Assembly (NCBI RefSeq): GCF_050943825.1
Contig: NZ_JBMNPX010000015.1
Coordinates: 1 to 64,000 of the forward strand
Direction: 5' to 3'
Length of the DNA stretch: 64,000 bases
Origin: Pseudoflavonifractor sp050943825
Lineage (GTDB): Bacteria; Bacillota; Clostridia; Oscillospirales; Oscillospiraceae
Shown: in pieces, positions 15,154-23,203 of the stretch
How positions within the stretch are numbered: the stretch's first letter is position 1
Layout of the letters: each line of letters opens with the position of its first letter
Program-made: the position numbers and the translations under genes
Notes under the pieces: model-generated
The model's input: the letters and a program-made list of their open reading frames with translations, nothing else
The model's database searches: none
What the model was told of the DNA's origin: nothing

Positions 15154-15447
15154 TCAAACTGTGCGATCCAAAACTGTAACTCGTGTAATCACATCACGCA
15201 AGCGGTCCGAACCAACCATATACTCCAATGCATCATCAGCGGTGTCAAAGCAGCATTCCGTCTCGGGACGATTCCAAATATAAATTGTAATTTTATCATC
15301 TGTCCCATATCGGATAATGCCATAATGAATGCCGTTCCATTCGATTTCTACTTCTCCACCACATTCCATACACCACTTGAAATCGCTGATCGATTTAAAA
15401 CGGTTATCTTCCAATGAGTTTTGAGCGCTCAAAATGTGACAGGACAT
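15154..15447 (-). CDS. Small hypothetical protein, 97 residues
   Basis: Soluble small protein with no known domain that I can name. It has the pattern FKSISDFKWCMECGGEVEIE early on, then WNGIHYGIIRYG and a C-terminal DTADDALEYMVGSDRLRDVI. I recall similar small proteins of unknown role being frequent in gut Clostridia. The start at 15447 is supported by TTGGAGG eight to nine bases upstream. It sits between the tRNA-Pro pair and a decayed copy of the tRNA 3' end, bounded by the 39-nt direct repeat. It is more AT-rich than neighbours, so it may have arrived with that duplication. Confidence 0.72.
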   Translation of the reverse strand: MSCHILSAQNSLEDNRFKSISDFKWCMECGGEVEIEWNGIHYGIIRYGTDDKITIYIWNRPETECCFDTADDALEYMVGSDRLRDVITRVTVLDRTV

Positions 15448-15555
15448 GTCACGCCTCCAATATGACTTGAAATCAGGAATATCTCCATTCCACAGAGTGG
15501 CTGATTTTAACCGGCTTACGGATACAAGAGGTTACTGTTCAGAAAGGAAAAAAGA

Positions 15556-15594
15556 AAGTCCGTACTCCTTGCGGAATACGGACTTGGTCCGAGT
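15556..15594 (-). repeat. 39-nt direct repeat, copy B
   Basis: Partner of 15047-15085 with three mismatches. It covers the last ten bases of the downstream tRNA-Pro gene and the terminator hairpin behind it (15556-15564 with 15577-15585, then a T-rich stretch on the minus strand). The two copies bracket the 97-residue gene. Confidence 0.8.
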
Positions 15595-15661
15595 GACTGG
15601 ATTCGAACCAGCGGCCTCTTGAACCCCATTCAAGCGCGATACCAAACTTCGCCACACCCGG
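15585..15661 (-). tRNA. tRNA-Pro (GGG), copy 1
   Basis: 77 nt including an encoded CCA. Acceptor CCGGGTG pairs with CACTCGG (one G-T). The D-arm is GCGA/TCGC. The anticodon stem CTTGA/TCAAG encloses loop ATGGGGT with anticodon GGG (codon CCC). The T-arm has TTCGAAT. The anticodon uses G34, so C- and U-ending proline codons are read. Confidence 0.93.
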
Positions 15662-15698
15662 ATATTTACTTTTGGTTACATACAGGATTAACTCTACC

Positions 15699-15742
15699 CA
15701 TAAAAGAAGTTGACAGTGATTTATCTGTCAACTTCTTTTATG
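15699..15742 (-). terminator. Terminator between the two tRNA-Pro genes
   Basis: A perfect 17-bp stem (15699-15715 with 15726-15742), 10-nt loop, T-rich arm at the 3' side on the minus strand. It should end transcription of the upstream tRNA copy. Confidence 0.75.
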
Positions 15743-15746
15743 AGTT

Positions 15747-15823
15747 TGGTCCGAGTGACTGGATTCGAACCAGCGGCCTCTTGAACCCCATTCAAGCGCG
15801 ATACCAAACTTCGCCACACCCGG
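15747..15823 (-). tRNA. tRNA-Pro (GGG), copy 2
   Basis: Identical in sequence to the copy at 15585-15661 over the full 77 nt, including CCA. It lies upstream on the same strand with its own promoter (15861-15889). Exact identity implies recent tandem duplication or gene conversion. Confidence 0.93.
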
Positions 15824-15860
15824 ATATCCCATTTTTGCAGTCGCTTCAGGCGACTTTGAT

Positions 15861-15889
15861 ATAATAGCACAGCTCCCCAGATTATGCAA
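15861..15889 (-). promoter_or_regulatory. tRNA-Pro promoter
   Basis: Minus strand: TTGCAT (15884-15889), 17-nt spacer, TATTAT (15861-15866), ending about 38 nt before the tRNA. Confidence 0.72.
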
Positions 15890-15958
15890 GTGTTTTTTCG
15901 AAGTTTTTCAAAATTTTCTTCCTGTCCGATTCTTTCCTCTTACACCGCTGTACAATAC

Positions 15959-16019
15959 ATACGTATATTAACATACAGATGTATATTATCTTGACATTTG
16001 CAGTGCCGAGTGGTATAGT
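15959..16019 (+). promoter_or_regulatory. Promoter and candidate operator of the tetR-MMPL operon
   Basis: TTGACA (15991-15996), 17-nt spacer, TATAGT (16014-16019). Upstream lie two short palindromes, ATACGTAT (15959-15966) and ATACAGATGTAT (15973-15984), inside an AT-rich patch. They are plausible sites for the TetR protein. Confidence 0.65.
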
Positions 16020-16108
16020 TCCTCCACCCTGTTGGACTCTCTTGCCGTCCTCATTGTACAGATAACCTTCACTTCTTATTAATATGTCGTTTAAAAGGAG
16101 GCATTACC

Positions 16109-16690
16109 ATGCGGAACCAGCCACCCGAGGAGCCCAAGGAGGACCTGCGGCAGCGCAGGACCAAAAAGCTCCTCACCGAAGCGCTCCTCTCCCTGATGGA
16201 AGAACAGCCCTTCAGCGAAATCTCCGTGGTAGACATCTGCCAGCGGGCCATGGTGCACCGCACAACTTTTTACGCCCACTTCGAGGACAAATACGCCCTC
16301 CTGCGCTACGCCGTGGCCCGGCTGTACCGGGCCTTTGAGCCCGCGGCCGAGGACCTGCGCGTCAATCCCCGGAGCTATTTCCTCTCCGTATTCCAGAACG
16401 CCCTCTCCTTTGTACGGGCCCACAGCGGTCTGTACCGTTCCGCCGTCTCCAGCGGAAGCGTGGACATCCAGACGCTGGAGGCCCTGGTGGCAGAACAGCT
16501 TCTCTCCCGCTTCCCCGCCGACGAAACCAATCCGGCCCGTCTGGAGATAACCGCCCACTTCTACGCCGGCGGCATCCTGGCCATTGTCCGGTGGTGGCTG
16601 GAACAGGGCACTGACCTCCCTGAGGAGGCTCTGCTCCAGCTGATGGACCAGGCGGGGCTGTTCCCGGAACTCTCTTCCCAGAAAGGCTGA
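16109..16690 (+). CDS. TetR-family transcriptional regulator
   Basis: 193-residue repressor. The N-terminal helix-turn-helix is typical: RRTKKLLTEALLSLMEEQPF, SEISVVDICQRAMVHRTTFY, AHFEDKYALL. The larger C-terminal helical domain, with FVRAHSGLYRSAV and a final IVRWWLEQG, resembles the DhaS/TetR_C_8 type. The ATG follows AAAGGAGG (16095-16102). It is the first gene of an operon with an MMPL exporter (7-base gap) and a large GLUG surface protein. It most likely senses the compound or membrane state to which that exporter responds. Confidence 0.92.
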   Translation: MRNQPPEEPKEDLRQRRTKKLLTEALLSLMEEQPFSEISVVDICQRAMVHRTTFYAHFEDKYALLRYAVARLYRAFEPAAEDLRVNPRSYFLSVFQNALSFVRAHSGLYRSAVSSGSVDIQTLEALVAEQLLSRFPADETNPARLEITAHFYAGGILAIVRWWLEQGTDLPEEALLQLMDQAGLFPELSSQKG

Positions 16691-16697
16691 TTCTCTT

Positions 16698-19145
16698 ATG
16701 TCCAGCGAGAAAAAAAGCGTAAGCACCATGGACAAAATCGCGGGCTTTATTGTCGACAAGCGGAAGGCCTTCTATCTGGTCTTTCTGGCGGCAGTCATTT
16801 TCTGCGGCGCGTCCATCAACAAGGTGGTCATCAACAACGATATCACCTCCTACCTCCCCGCCAACACCGAGACCCGCCGTGGCCTTACCCTGATGGACGA
16901 GGAGTTCACCACCCTGGCCACTGCCAACGTGATGGTCTCCAACATCACCTACGACCAGGCCTGCCGTCTCTCCGACCAGCTGTCCCAGATTGAGGGCGTA
17001 TCCTCCGTCACCTTTGACGACAGCGAGGACCACTACAAGGACGCCTCCGCCCTCTTCAACGTCAGCTTTGACGACGAGAACGGCACCCCCATCGTCACAC
17101 AGGCCACCGACGAGGTCCAGAAAGCCGTGGCCGATTACGACAACTACATCACCTTCAATGCCGATCCCTATGACTCCGACACCCTGATGAGAGAGATGAG
17201 CTACATCCTCCTCATCGCGGCGGTGGTCATTGTGGCGGTGCTGCTCTTCACCTCCAAGAGCTATCTGGAGGTGGTGGTGTTCCTGATTGTATTCGTGGTC
17301 TCCGCCATCCTGAACATGGGCACCAACTACTGGTTCGGCTCCATCTCCTTTATCACCAACGCCATCGCCGTGGTGCTCCAGCTGGCCCTGGCCATCGACT
17401 ACGCCATCATCTTCTGCCACCGGTACATGGAGGAGCGGGACAACGGCCTGAGCGCCCGGGATGCCGATGTGACCGCCCTGTCCAAGGCCATTGTGGAGAT
17501 CTCCTCCTCCAGCCTGACCACCATCTCCGGCCTGGTGGCCCTGATGCTGATGCAGCTGAAAATCGGTCTGGACATGGGCCTGGTGCTGTCCAAGGGCATT
17601 ATCTGCTCCATGCTCACCGTGTTCCTGCTGATGCCCGGCCTGCTGATGCTCTTCAACCGGGGCATTGAGCGCACCCGGCACAAGAACTTTGTACCCCGTA
17701 TCTCTCTGTGGGGCAAGGCCGTGGTCAAAACCCGGTTCGTGCTGCCTGTTATCTTCGCGGTGATTGTGGTGGGCGGCATTTACTGCTCCAACCGCTGCGA
17801 CTATGTCTTCTCCACCAACTCCACCAACTCGGGCAACAAGCCCACCTACCGCATCGCCATGGACAAGATGGACGAGACTTTTGGCTACAACAACACCATC
17901 GCCGTGTTGGTTCCCCGTGGGGATTACGACAAGGAAGGCGCGGTGCTCCGCCGGATTGAGGCTCTGCCCGGTATCAAGAGCGCCACAGGTCTGGCCAACA
18001 TTGAAGTAGAGGAGGGCCGGATGCTCACCGACAAGACCAGCCCCAGGCAGTTTGCCGAGCTTGCAGGGGTGGACATTGAGCTGGCCCGGCTGCTCTACCA
18101 GGCCTACGGTTTGAGCGTAGATGAGTACGGCGCCATCTTCCAGGACCCGGACAGCTACTCCGTTCCCCTGCTGGATGTGTTCCAGTTCCTGCTGGAGCAG
18201 AAGGACAAGGGTGTGGTCAGCCTGAGCGGCGACCAGGCCGCTAAGGTGGAGGAGCTCCAGGACACCCTGGAAGACGGCCTCAGCCAGCTCCAGGGCGAGC
18301 ACTGGAGCCGGCTGGTGTTCACCGCCGACCTGCCCGAGGAGAGCGAGGAGACCTACGCCCTGCTAGACCAGATGCGCGCCATCGCCGCTGAGTACTATGG
18401 GGACGACGTGGTGCTGGTGGGCAACTCCACCAACGCCCGGGACCTGTCCGACTCCTTCTCCGGCGACAACCTGAAGATCAGCGTGCTCACCGTGCTGTTC
18501 GTCATGGTGATTCTGCTCTTTACCTTTAAATCCGCCGGTCTGCCCATCCTGCTGGTACTTACCATTCAGGGCTCCATCTGGATCAACTTCTCCTTCCCCT
18601 ACCTGACTCACACCAATCTGTACTTCCTGTCCTACCTGATTGTCAGCGCCATCCAGATGGGCGCCACCATCGACTACGCAATCGTCATCACCAACCGTTA
18701 CCTTGACCTCAAGCAGTTCATGGACCGGCGGGAGGCGGTGATTGAATCCCTCAACCAGAGCTTCCCCACCGTGTTTACCTCGGGCACCATTATGACGGTG
18801 GCCGGATTCCTCATCGGCAAGCTCTCTACCGACTCCATCATCAGCTCCATCGGCACCACCCTGGGCCGGGGCACCCTGACCTCTATTATTCTGGTCATGA
18901 CCGTGCTGCCCCAGTTCCTGCTGCTGGGCGACGCCCTCATTGAGCGCACCGCCATCACCCTGAACCGCAACCGGAAGCAGCGCTTCAACAACGGCGTGGT
19001 CCGGCTGGACGGCCACATCCGCGGTCACGTGTCCGGCTTTGTGGACTGCGAGATCAAGGGTGTGATCCGGGGCAGCGTGGACGCGCTGATCGAGAGCAAA
19101 TACCAGGAAAAAGAGGTGTACGACGATGAGACGGAACATGTGTAA
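16698..19145 (+). CDS. MMPL/RND-superfamily exporter
   Basis: Large membrane exporter of 815 residues. It has two repeats of one helix, an extracellular porter-like domain, and five to six further helices. The first helix is near residues 25-43, helices at about 170-310 follow the first outer domain, and a second set at about 590-740 follows the second. The conserved motif GATIDYAIVITNRY appears near residue 655, with its counterpart LALAIDYAIIFCHRY near 230. MMPL proteins move lipids or amphiphiles using proton motive force. The C-terminal tail (about residues 765-800) has a repeated G-h-h-x-G pattern (HIRGHVSGFVDCEIKGVIRG) like a short bactofilin-type beta helix. The 3' end overlaps the GLUG gene by 20 bases. 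Confidence 0.92.
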   Translation: MSSEKKSVSTMDKIAGFIVDKRKAFYLVFLAAVIFCGASINKVVINNDITSYLPANTETRRGLTLMDEEFTTLATANVMVSNITYDQACRLSDQLSQIEGVSSVTFDDSEDHYKDASALFNVSFDDENGTPIVTQATDEVQKAVADYDNYITFNADPYDSDTLMREMSYILLIAAVVIVAVLLFTSKSYLEVVVFLIVFVVSAILNMGTNYWFGSISFITNAIAVVLQLALAIDYAIIFCHRYMEERDNGLSARDADVTALSKAIVEISSSSLTTISGLVALMLMQLKIGLDMGLVLSKGIICSMLTVFLLMPGLLMLFNRGIERTRHKNFVPRISLWGKAVVKTRFVLPVIFAVIVVGGIYCSNRCDYVFSTNSTNSGNKPTYRIAMDKMDETFGYNNTIAVLVPRGDYDKEGAVLRRIEALPGIKSATGLANIEVEEGRMLTDKTSPRQFAELAGVDIELARLLYQAYGLSVDEYGAIFQDPDSYSVPLLDVFQFLLEQKDKGVVSLSGDQAAKVEELQDTLEDGLSQLQGEHWSRLVFTADLPEESEETYALLDQMRAIAAEYYGDDVVLVGNSTNARDLSDSFSGDNLKISVLTVLFVMVILLFTFKSAGLPILLVLTIQGSIWINFSFPYLTHTNLYFLSYLIVSAIQMGATIDYAIVITNRYLDLKQFMDRREAVIESLNQSFPTVFTSGTIMTVAGFLIGKLSTDSIISSIGTTLGRGTLTSIILVMTVLPQFLLLGDALIERTAITLNRNRKQRFNNGVVRLDGHIRGHVSGFVDCEIKGVIRGSVDALIESKYQEKEVYDDETEHV

Positions 19146-22100
19146 ACGAATCGGGGCCCTGGCTGCCGCGCTGGCCTTGTGCCTCGGGCTGCTGTTCCCC
19201 GCCGTACCTGCCGCACAGGCCGCAGAAAACAGCCCCAGAACCCTTTACATCTCCACCGCCGCCGAGCTGGCCCTTCTGTCCAAAGACTGTACCCTGGACG
19301 CCTACTCCCGGAACCTGACCGTGGTGCTTACCGCGGACATCGACCTCTCCGATGTTGAGTTCGCCCCCATCCCCGTGTTCTGCGGCGACTTCAATGGCGC
19401 CGGGCACACGGTCAGCGGTTTCTCCTTTACGGAAAAAGGATCGGATCAGGGTTTTATCCGCTACCTCCAGGCCGGGGCTGTGGTGCGGGACCTGACGCTG
19501 GAGGGCACCCTCACCCCCGGCGGCAGCAAATCCAGCCTGGGCCTCATCGCCGGTGAGAACAGCGGCACCATCTCCGGCTGCACCGTTTCCGGTACCGTGA
19601 CAGGCGACGAGGACGTGGGCGGCATCGCAGGCCGCAACACGGTCACCGGAAGGATTACGGGCTGCGTCAGCCAGGCGTCGGTGACCGGCGAGCTTCACAC
19701 CGGCGGCATTGCAGGCTACAACGAGGGCGTGATTGAGAACTGCACCGGACAAGGGGAGGTCAACATCACTGAGAACGAGAACGCCATGGACACCGGCGGC
19801 ATTGCCGGGTATTCCTCCGGCACCATCACCGGCTGCGTCAACCACTCCGCCGTGGGCTACCAGCACACAGGCTACAACACCGGCGGCATTGCGGGACGCC
19901 AGAAGGGCGTCATCGAGAGCTGCCAGAACCACGGGGTGATTCAGGGCCGGAAGGACATCGGCGGCATTGTGGGCCAGTTTGAGCCGGACACCAACCTGAT
20001 TTATGGCCAGGACCCCACCCAGGCGCTCTCCGACGCCCTGGGCGGCCTGACGCCCCTCCTCTCCCAGCTAACCGCCCAGGTCTCCGGTGCGGGCAGCAGT
20101 GTCTCTGAGGAGGTGTCCGCCATCAACACCGCGCTTGGCTCCATCACCGACACCGCCCACACCAGCGGCACCCAGGGCGCCGACCACGCCAGGACCGCTC
20201 TGGACACCATCTACCGGGAGTCCCAGAACATCAACAGCGCTCTGGGCTCACTCATCCAAGAGACGGACAGCTTCCGCTCTGACGCCCACAACGCCCTGAC
20301 CGGTATAGACACCGCCCTCTCCGACCTGCGCAAGGCCGTCAACTCCGGCATTACCGGCGCCGACGGCGAGCTGGACACCACCCAGGGCCTCCTCTCCTTC
20401 TATCTGGACGCCATCGAGGGCGACCTGTCCACCGTCCAGAAGGGACTGGACAGCCTGGCCGCCTCCCTGGAAAAGCTTCGGCAGTTCCAGCAGCGGCTCA
20501 ACGAGATTTCCGCCGACGACACCATGGGGCCCATTGAAAAGCTGGCTGCCATCCATGAGGCGGTGGCGCTGCTCAACGGCTTCGACCTGGCCTCCCCCAT
20601 CTCCACCATCAGCGGTGCGCTGAAGGACATTTTTGCTCAGGCAGGCTTTATCCGTGACAGCCTGGAAGAGGCGGAGGGCAATCTCTCCGACCTTGGTGAC
20701 CAGGCCTACAAACAGATTAACAAGGCGCTGGACGACCTGAACACCGCCTCCACCACCCTGGAAAGCAAGTTCAACGACTTCTCCGCTGGGGCGGCGGACC
20801 GTCTGTCCACGGTCAACAGCGCGGTGAACGTCATTGAGGACACGCTGAGCGTGTGGTACGACCAGACTGACACCGGCGGCCGGGCCGCCTTTGACAGCAT
20901 CGACACCCAGCTGGACACCATCAACACCCACGTCACCTCTCTGAACGACCAGCTCTCCGCCTCCAACGCCTCCATCACCGCCACTACCAACGCCATCATC
21001 GCCCAGCTGGACGCGGTGCGGCTGGCCGCTTCCGGTCTGAAGGAGACGCCCACCAAGACCGTTGACGATGTGTCGGACGACGAGGAGGAGGTCAGCGGCA
21101 ACGGCCGGGTGGTCTCCTGCAGCAACGATGCCGCCGTCAGCGGCGACGCCAACGTGGGCGGCATCGCCGGCATTATGGCCCTGGAGCTGGACCCGGACCC
21201 GGAGGAGGACCTGGATCTGGACGCCGGGAAGCTACTGGTGGACACCACGGCGGTCATCCGGGCCACGGTGCTGGACTGCCGGAACGACGGCGCTGTCACC
21301 GCCAAGAACGACTGCGCAGGCGGAATCACCGGCCGGGGCGACCTGGGCGCGGTGCTGGACTGCCAGAGCTACGGCGCCGTTGAGACCACGGGCGGCAATC
21401 TGTGCGGCGGCATCGCGGGTCAGGCACGCATCCCCATCCGCCGGTGCTACGCCCTGTGCGACCTGACCGGCCACGACGACATGGGCGGCATTGTGGGGGC
21501 AGGCCGGGACGTGGAGGACTGCCGTACCATGGTGCGCATTGACAGCGACGGCGAGCGCATCGGCGCCATCGCCGGCGGCACCGACGGCACAGCACAGAAC
21601 AACTTCTTTGTCCGGGAGTCCCTGGGCGGCATTGACGGCGTGAACTACGAAGGTCAGGCCGTCTCCCTGCCCTATGAGGAGTTTATCGCTCTGGAGGGGA
21701 TGCCGGAGGAGTTCCACACCCTCCAGGTCACCTTTGAGGCCGACGGCCAGGTGCTCAAGACCATCACCGTGGAGTACAGCGGCAGCGTCAGCCCCGACCA
21801 GTTCCCGGAGCTGCCCCAGCAGGAGGGCTGCTCCGCCGCCTGGGAGGACGTTGACACCGACAACATCTTCCGCAGCACCGTCATTCACGCGGTCTATACG
21901 CCCCTTGTCTCCACCATCTCCACCGCCGAGGCCCAGCCCATCCTGCTGGCCGAGGGCAGCTTTGCTCCCGACGCGTCCATCGCCGCACAGGACTGGACGC
22001 CGGACGTTTCCGTCCCCAAGGGCTATCAGGTATCCGCCGGATACGGCTATCAAATCGACGGCCTCGCTGACGGCAGCGGCAGCGTCACCCTGCGGCTCCG

Positions 22101-22356
22101 CTGCGGTGAGAAGGACAAGGCGGCCATCCTCCAGGACGGCAAACTGGTGCTGGTGGACGGCAGCCGGGACGGAAGCTATCTGGTGTTCTCCGCCCCTGCC
22201 TCCGGTCAGATTGCCGTCCTCTCCCCCACTGTCCCCGTGCCGCTCATTGTCTCCGGCGTGGCCGGTGGCGGGGTGGTGATTCTGGTGCTCCTGCTGCTCC
22301 TGCTGAAGCGGCGCAGCCGCAAAAAGCCGGTTACTCCGGCCGGAACACCTTCCTGA
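19126..22356 (+). CDS. GLUG-repeat surface protein with coiled-coil centre and C-terminal membrane anchor
   Basis: Predicted exported protein of 1076 residues. A signal peptide (residues 1-35, ending AQAAE) leads into a beta-helix-like region with GLUG repeats of the form xGGIAGxN (five within about residues 160-285). A long helical part with heptad-like spacing covers roughly residues 300-650. Then come more GGIAG-type repeats (about 685-830), a further beta region, and one membrane helix near the end (VPLIVSGVAGGGVVILVL) followed by Lys/Arg residues. No LPXTG is present. The first ATG (19126) follows AGAGGTG; a second, in-frame ATG is four codons later. It overlaps the exporter gene, so the two are co-translated and probably act together at the envelope. 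Confidence 0.85.
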   Translation: MRRNMCKRIGALAAALALCLGLLFPAVPAAQAAENSPRTLYISTAAELALLSKDCTLDAYSRNLTVVLTADIDLSDVEFAPIPVFCGDFNGAGHTVSGFSFTEKGSDQGFIRYLQAGAVVRDLTLEGTLTPGGSKSSLGLIAGENSGTISGCTVSGTVTGDEDVGGIAGRNTVTGRITGCVSQASVTGELHTGGIAGYNEGVIENCTGQGEVNITENENAMDTGGIAGYSSGTITGCVNHSAVGYQHTGYNTGGIAGRQKGVIESCQNHGVIQGRKDIGGIVGQFEPDTNLIYGQDPTQALSDALGGLTPLLSQLTAQVSGAGSSVSEEVSAINTALGSITDTAHTSGTQGADHARTALDTIYRESQNINSALGSLIQETDSFRSDAHNALTGIDTALSDLRKAVNSGITGADGELDTTQGLLSFYLDAIEGDLSTVQKGLDSLAASLEKLRQFQQRLNEISADDTMGPIEKLAAIHEAVALLNGFDLASPISTISGALKDIFAQAGFIRDSLEEAEGNLSDLGDQAYKQINKALDDLNTASTTLESKFNDFSAGAADRLSTVNSAVNVIEDTLSVWYDQTDTGGRAAFDSIDTQLDTINTHVTSLNDQLSASNASITATTNAIIAQLDAVRLAASGLKETPTKTVDDVSDDEEEVSGNGRVVSCSNDAAVSGDANVGGIAGIMALELDPDPEEDLDLDAGKLLVDTTAVIRATVLDCRNDGAVTAKNDCAGGITGRGDLGAVLDCQSYGAVETTGGNLCGGIAGQARIPIRRCYALCDLTGHDDMGGIVGAGRDVEDCRTMVRIDSDGERIGAIAGGTDGTAQNNFFVRESLGGIDGVNYEGQAVSLPYEEFIALEGMPEEFHTLQVTFEADGQVLKTITVEYSGSVSPDQFPELPQQEGCSAAWEDVDTDNIFRSTVIHAVYTPLVSTISTAEAQPILLAEGSFAPDASIAAQDWTPDVSVPKGYQVSAGYGYQIDGLADGSGSVTLRLRCGEKDKAAILQDGKLVLVDGSRDGSYLVFSAPASGQIAVLSPTVPVPLIVSGVAGGGVVILVLLLLLLKRRSRKKPVTPAGTPS

Positions 22357-22370
22357 ACCCCATATTTCGA

Positions 22371-22411
22371 AAAGACCGTGACGCCCGTTTTCAGGTGTCA
22401 CGGTCTTTTTT
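22371..22411 (+). terminator. Terminator after the GLUG gene
   Basis: A 12-bp stem (22371-22382 with 22397-22408) leads into a run of T residues. Ends the tetR-MMPL-GLUG operon. Confidence 0.88.
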
Positions 22412-22431
22412 GAAAAAGCGCTGTTTCCCTC

Positions 22432-22485
22432 TTGACATTTCCTTTCTCCAGCATATAATAACATATGAACAATAACTCATTTGTT
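22432..22485 (+). promoter_or_regulatory. Promoter and ArsR/SmtB-type operator of the metal operon
   Basis: TTGACA (22432-22437), 16-nt spacer, TATAAT (22454-22459). Directly downstream an inverted repeat AACATATGA-N8-TCATTTGTT (22460-22485, one mismatch) contains the ATATGAACA half-site known from SmtB/CadC-type operators. The sensor bound here would block transcription. Confidence 0.8.
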
Positions 22486-22501
22486 TTTAAGGAGGGGTTC
22501 C

Positions 22502-22864
22502 ATGGACGAGCAAAACACAATTGAGCGCTGCGACTATATCCACGCCCACGAGGACATCATCGCCAAGGTCAACGAGACCATGCCCGACGAGGAGATCCTC
22601 TACGACCTGGCCGAGCTCTTCAAAATCTTCGGCGATTCCACCCGCATCAAAATCCTCTACGTGCTCTTTGAGGCCGAGATGTGCGTGTGCGACATCGCCC
22701 AGCTGCTCAACATGACCCAGTCGGCCATCTCCCACCAGCTGCGGGCTCTGAAGCAGAGCAAGCTGGTCAAGTACCGCCGCGAAGGCAAAACCGTGTTCTA
22801 CTCCCTGGCCGACGACCACGTCCGCTCCATTCTGGACCAGGGCATGGAGCACGTGGCGGAGTGA
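22502..22864 (+). CDS. ArsR/SmtB-family metal sensor (CadC-like)
   Basis: Winged-helix repressor that leaves DNA on binding heavy metal. The 120-residue protein has the CadC-type cysteine pair MCVCDIA in the recognition region and an N-terminal Cys (ERCDYIHAHED) that could complete an alpha3N site for Cd/Pb. It also has a perfect alpha5 zinc motif, D-x-H-x10-H-x2-E (DDHVRSILDQGMEHVAE). Both kinds of site appear intact. The ATG at 22502 follows AAGGAGGGG; an in-frame start seven codons earlier is less well placed. It heads an operon with an HMA protein and a P1B ATPase. Confidence 0.92.
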   Translation: MDEQNTIERCDYIHAHEDIIAKVNETMPDEEILYDLAELFKIFGDSTRIKILYVLFEAEMCVCDIAQLLNMTQSAISHQLRALKQSKLVKYRREGKTVFYSLADDHVRSILDQGMEHVAE

Positions 22865-22923
22865 GTCCCCTTCCCCGCTGGCCACCCAACTGATAAACAG
22901 AGATTTGGAAAGGAGTTTTCACC

Positions 22924-23142
22924 ATGAAGAAGCGCTACAAGATGATTGACCTGGACTGCGCCAACTGTGCCGCCAAGATGGAGGACGCCATCCGTAAAAT
23001 CGACGGCGTCAACGAGGTATCCGTCAGCTTTCTCTCCCAGAAGCTGACCATCGACGCCGACGAGAGCCGCCTGGATGACATCATGGCCCAGGTGGTCAAG
23101 GTCTGCAAGCGGGTGGAGCCCGACTGCACCATTGTCCTCTGA
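22924..23142 (+). CDS. HMA-domain metal-binding protein
   Basis: Free-standing 72-residue heavy-metal-associated domain with the beta-alpha-beta-beta-alpha-beta pattern and metal site DCANCAAKM (Cys15 and Cys18 approx). An acidic residue just before the first Cys is typical of Zn/Cd-handling domains rather than copper ones. It probably delivers metal to the ATPase encoded next, which lacks an N-terminal HMA domain of its own. GGAAAGGAG precedes the ATG. Confidence 0.9.
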   Translation: MKKRYKMIDLDCANCAAKMEDAIRKIDGVNEVSVSFLSQKLTIDADESRLDDIMAQVVKVCKRVEPDCTIVL

Positions 23143-23203
23143 TTGATTACGGGTGGCGCCCGAATCCGCCCGGAGCCGGCGGCTCCGTCGCTCAGGAGGC
23201 ACT

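Noticed and set aside
15619..15864. 81-codon plus-strand frame with an internal repeat
   Set aside because: The repeat is the complement of the two identical tRNA-Pro genes; not a protein gene.
22481..22501. Earlier in-frame start of the metal sensor gene
   Set aside because: It lies inside the operator, upstream of the ribosome site; the ATG at 22502 is properly spaced.
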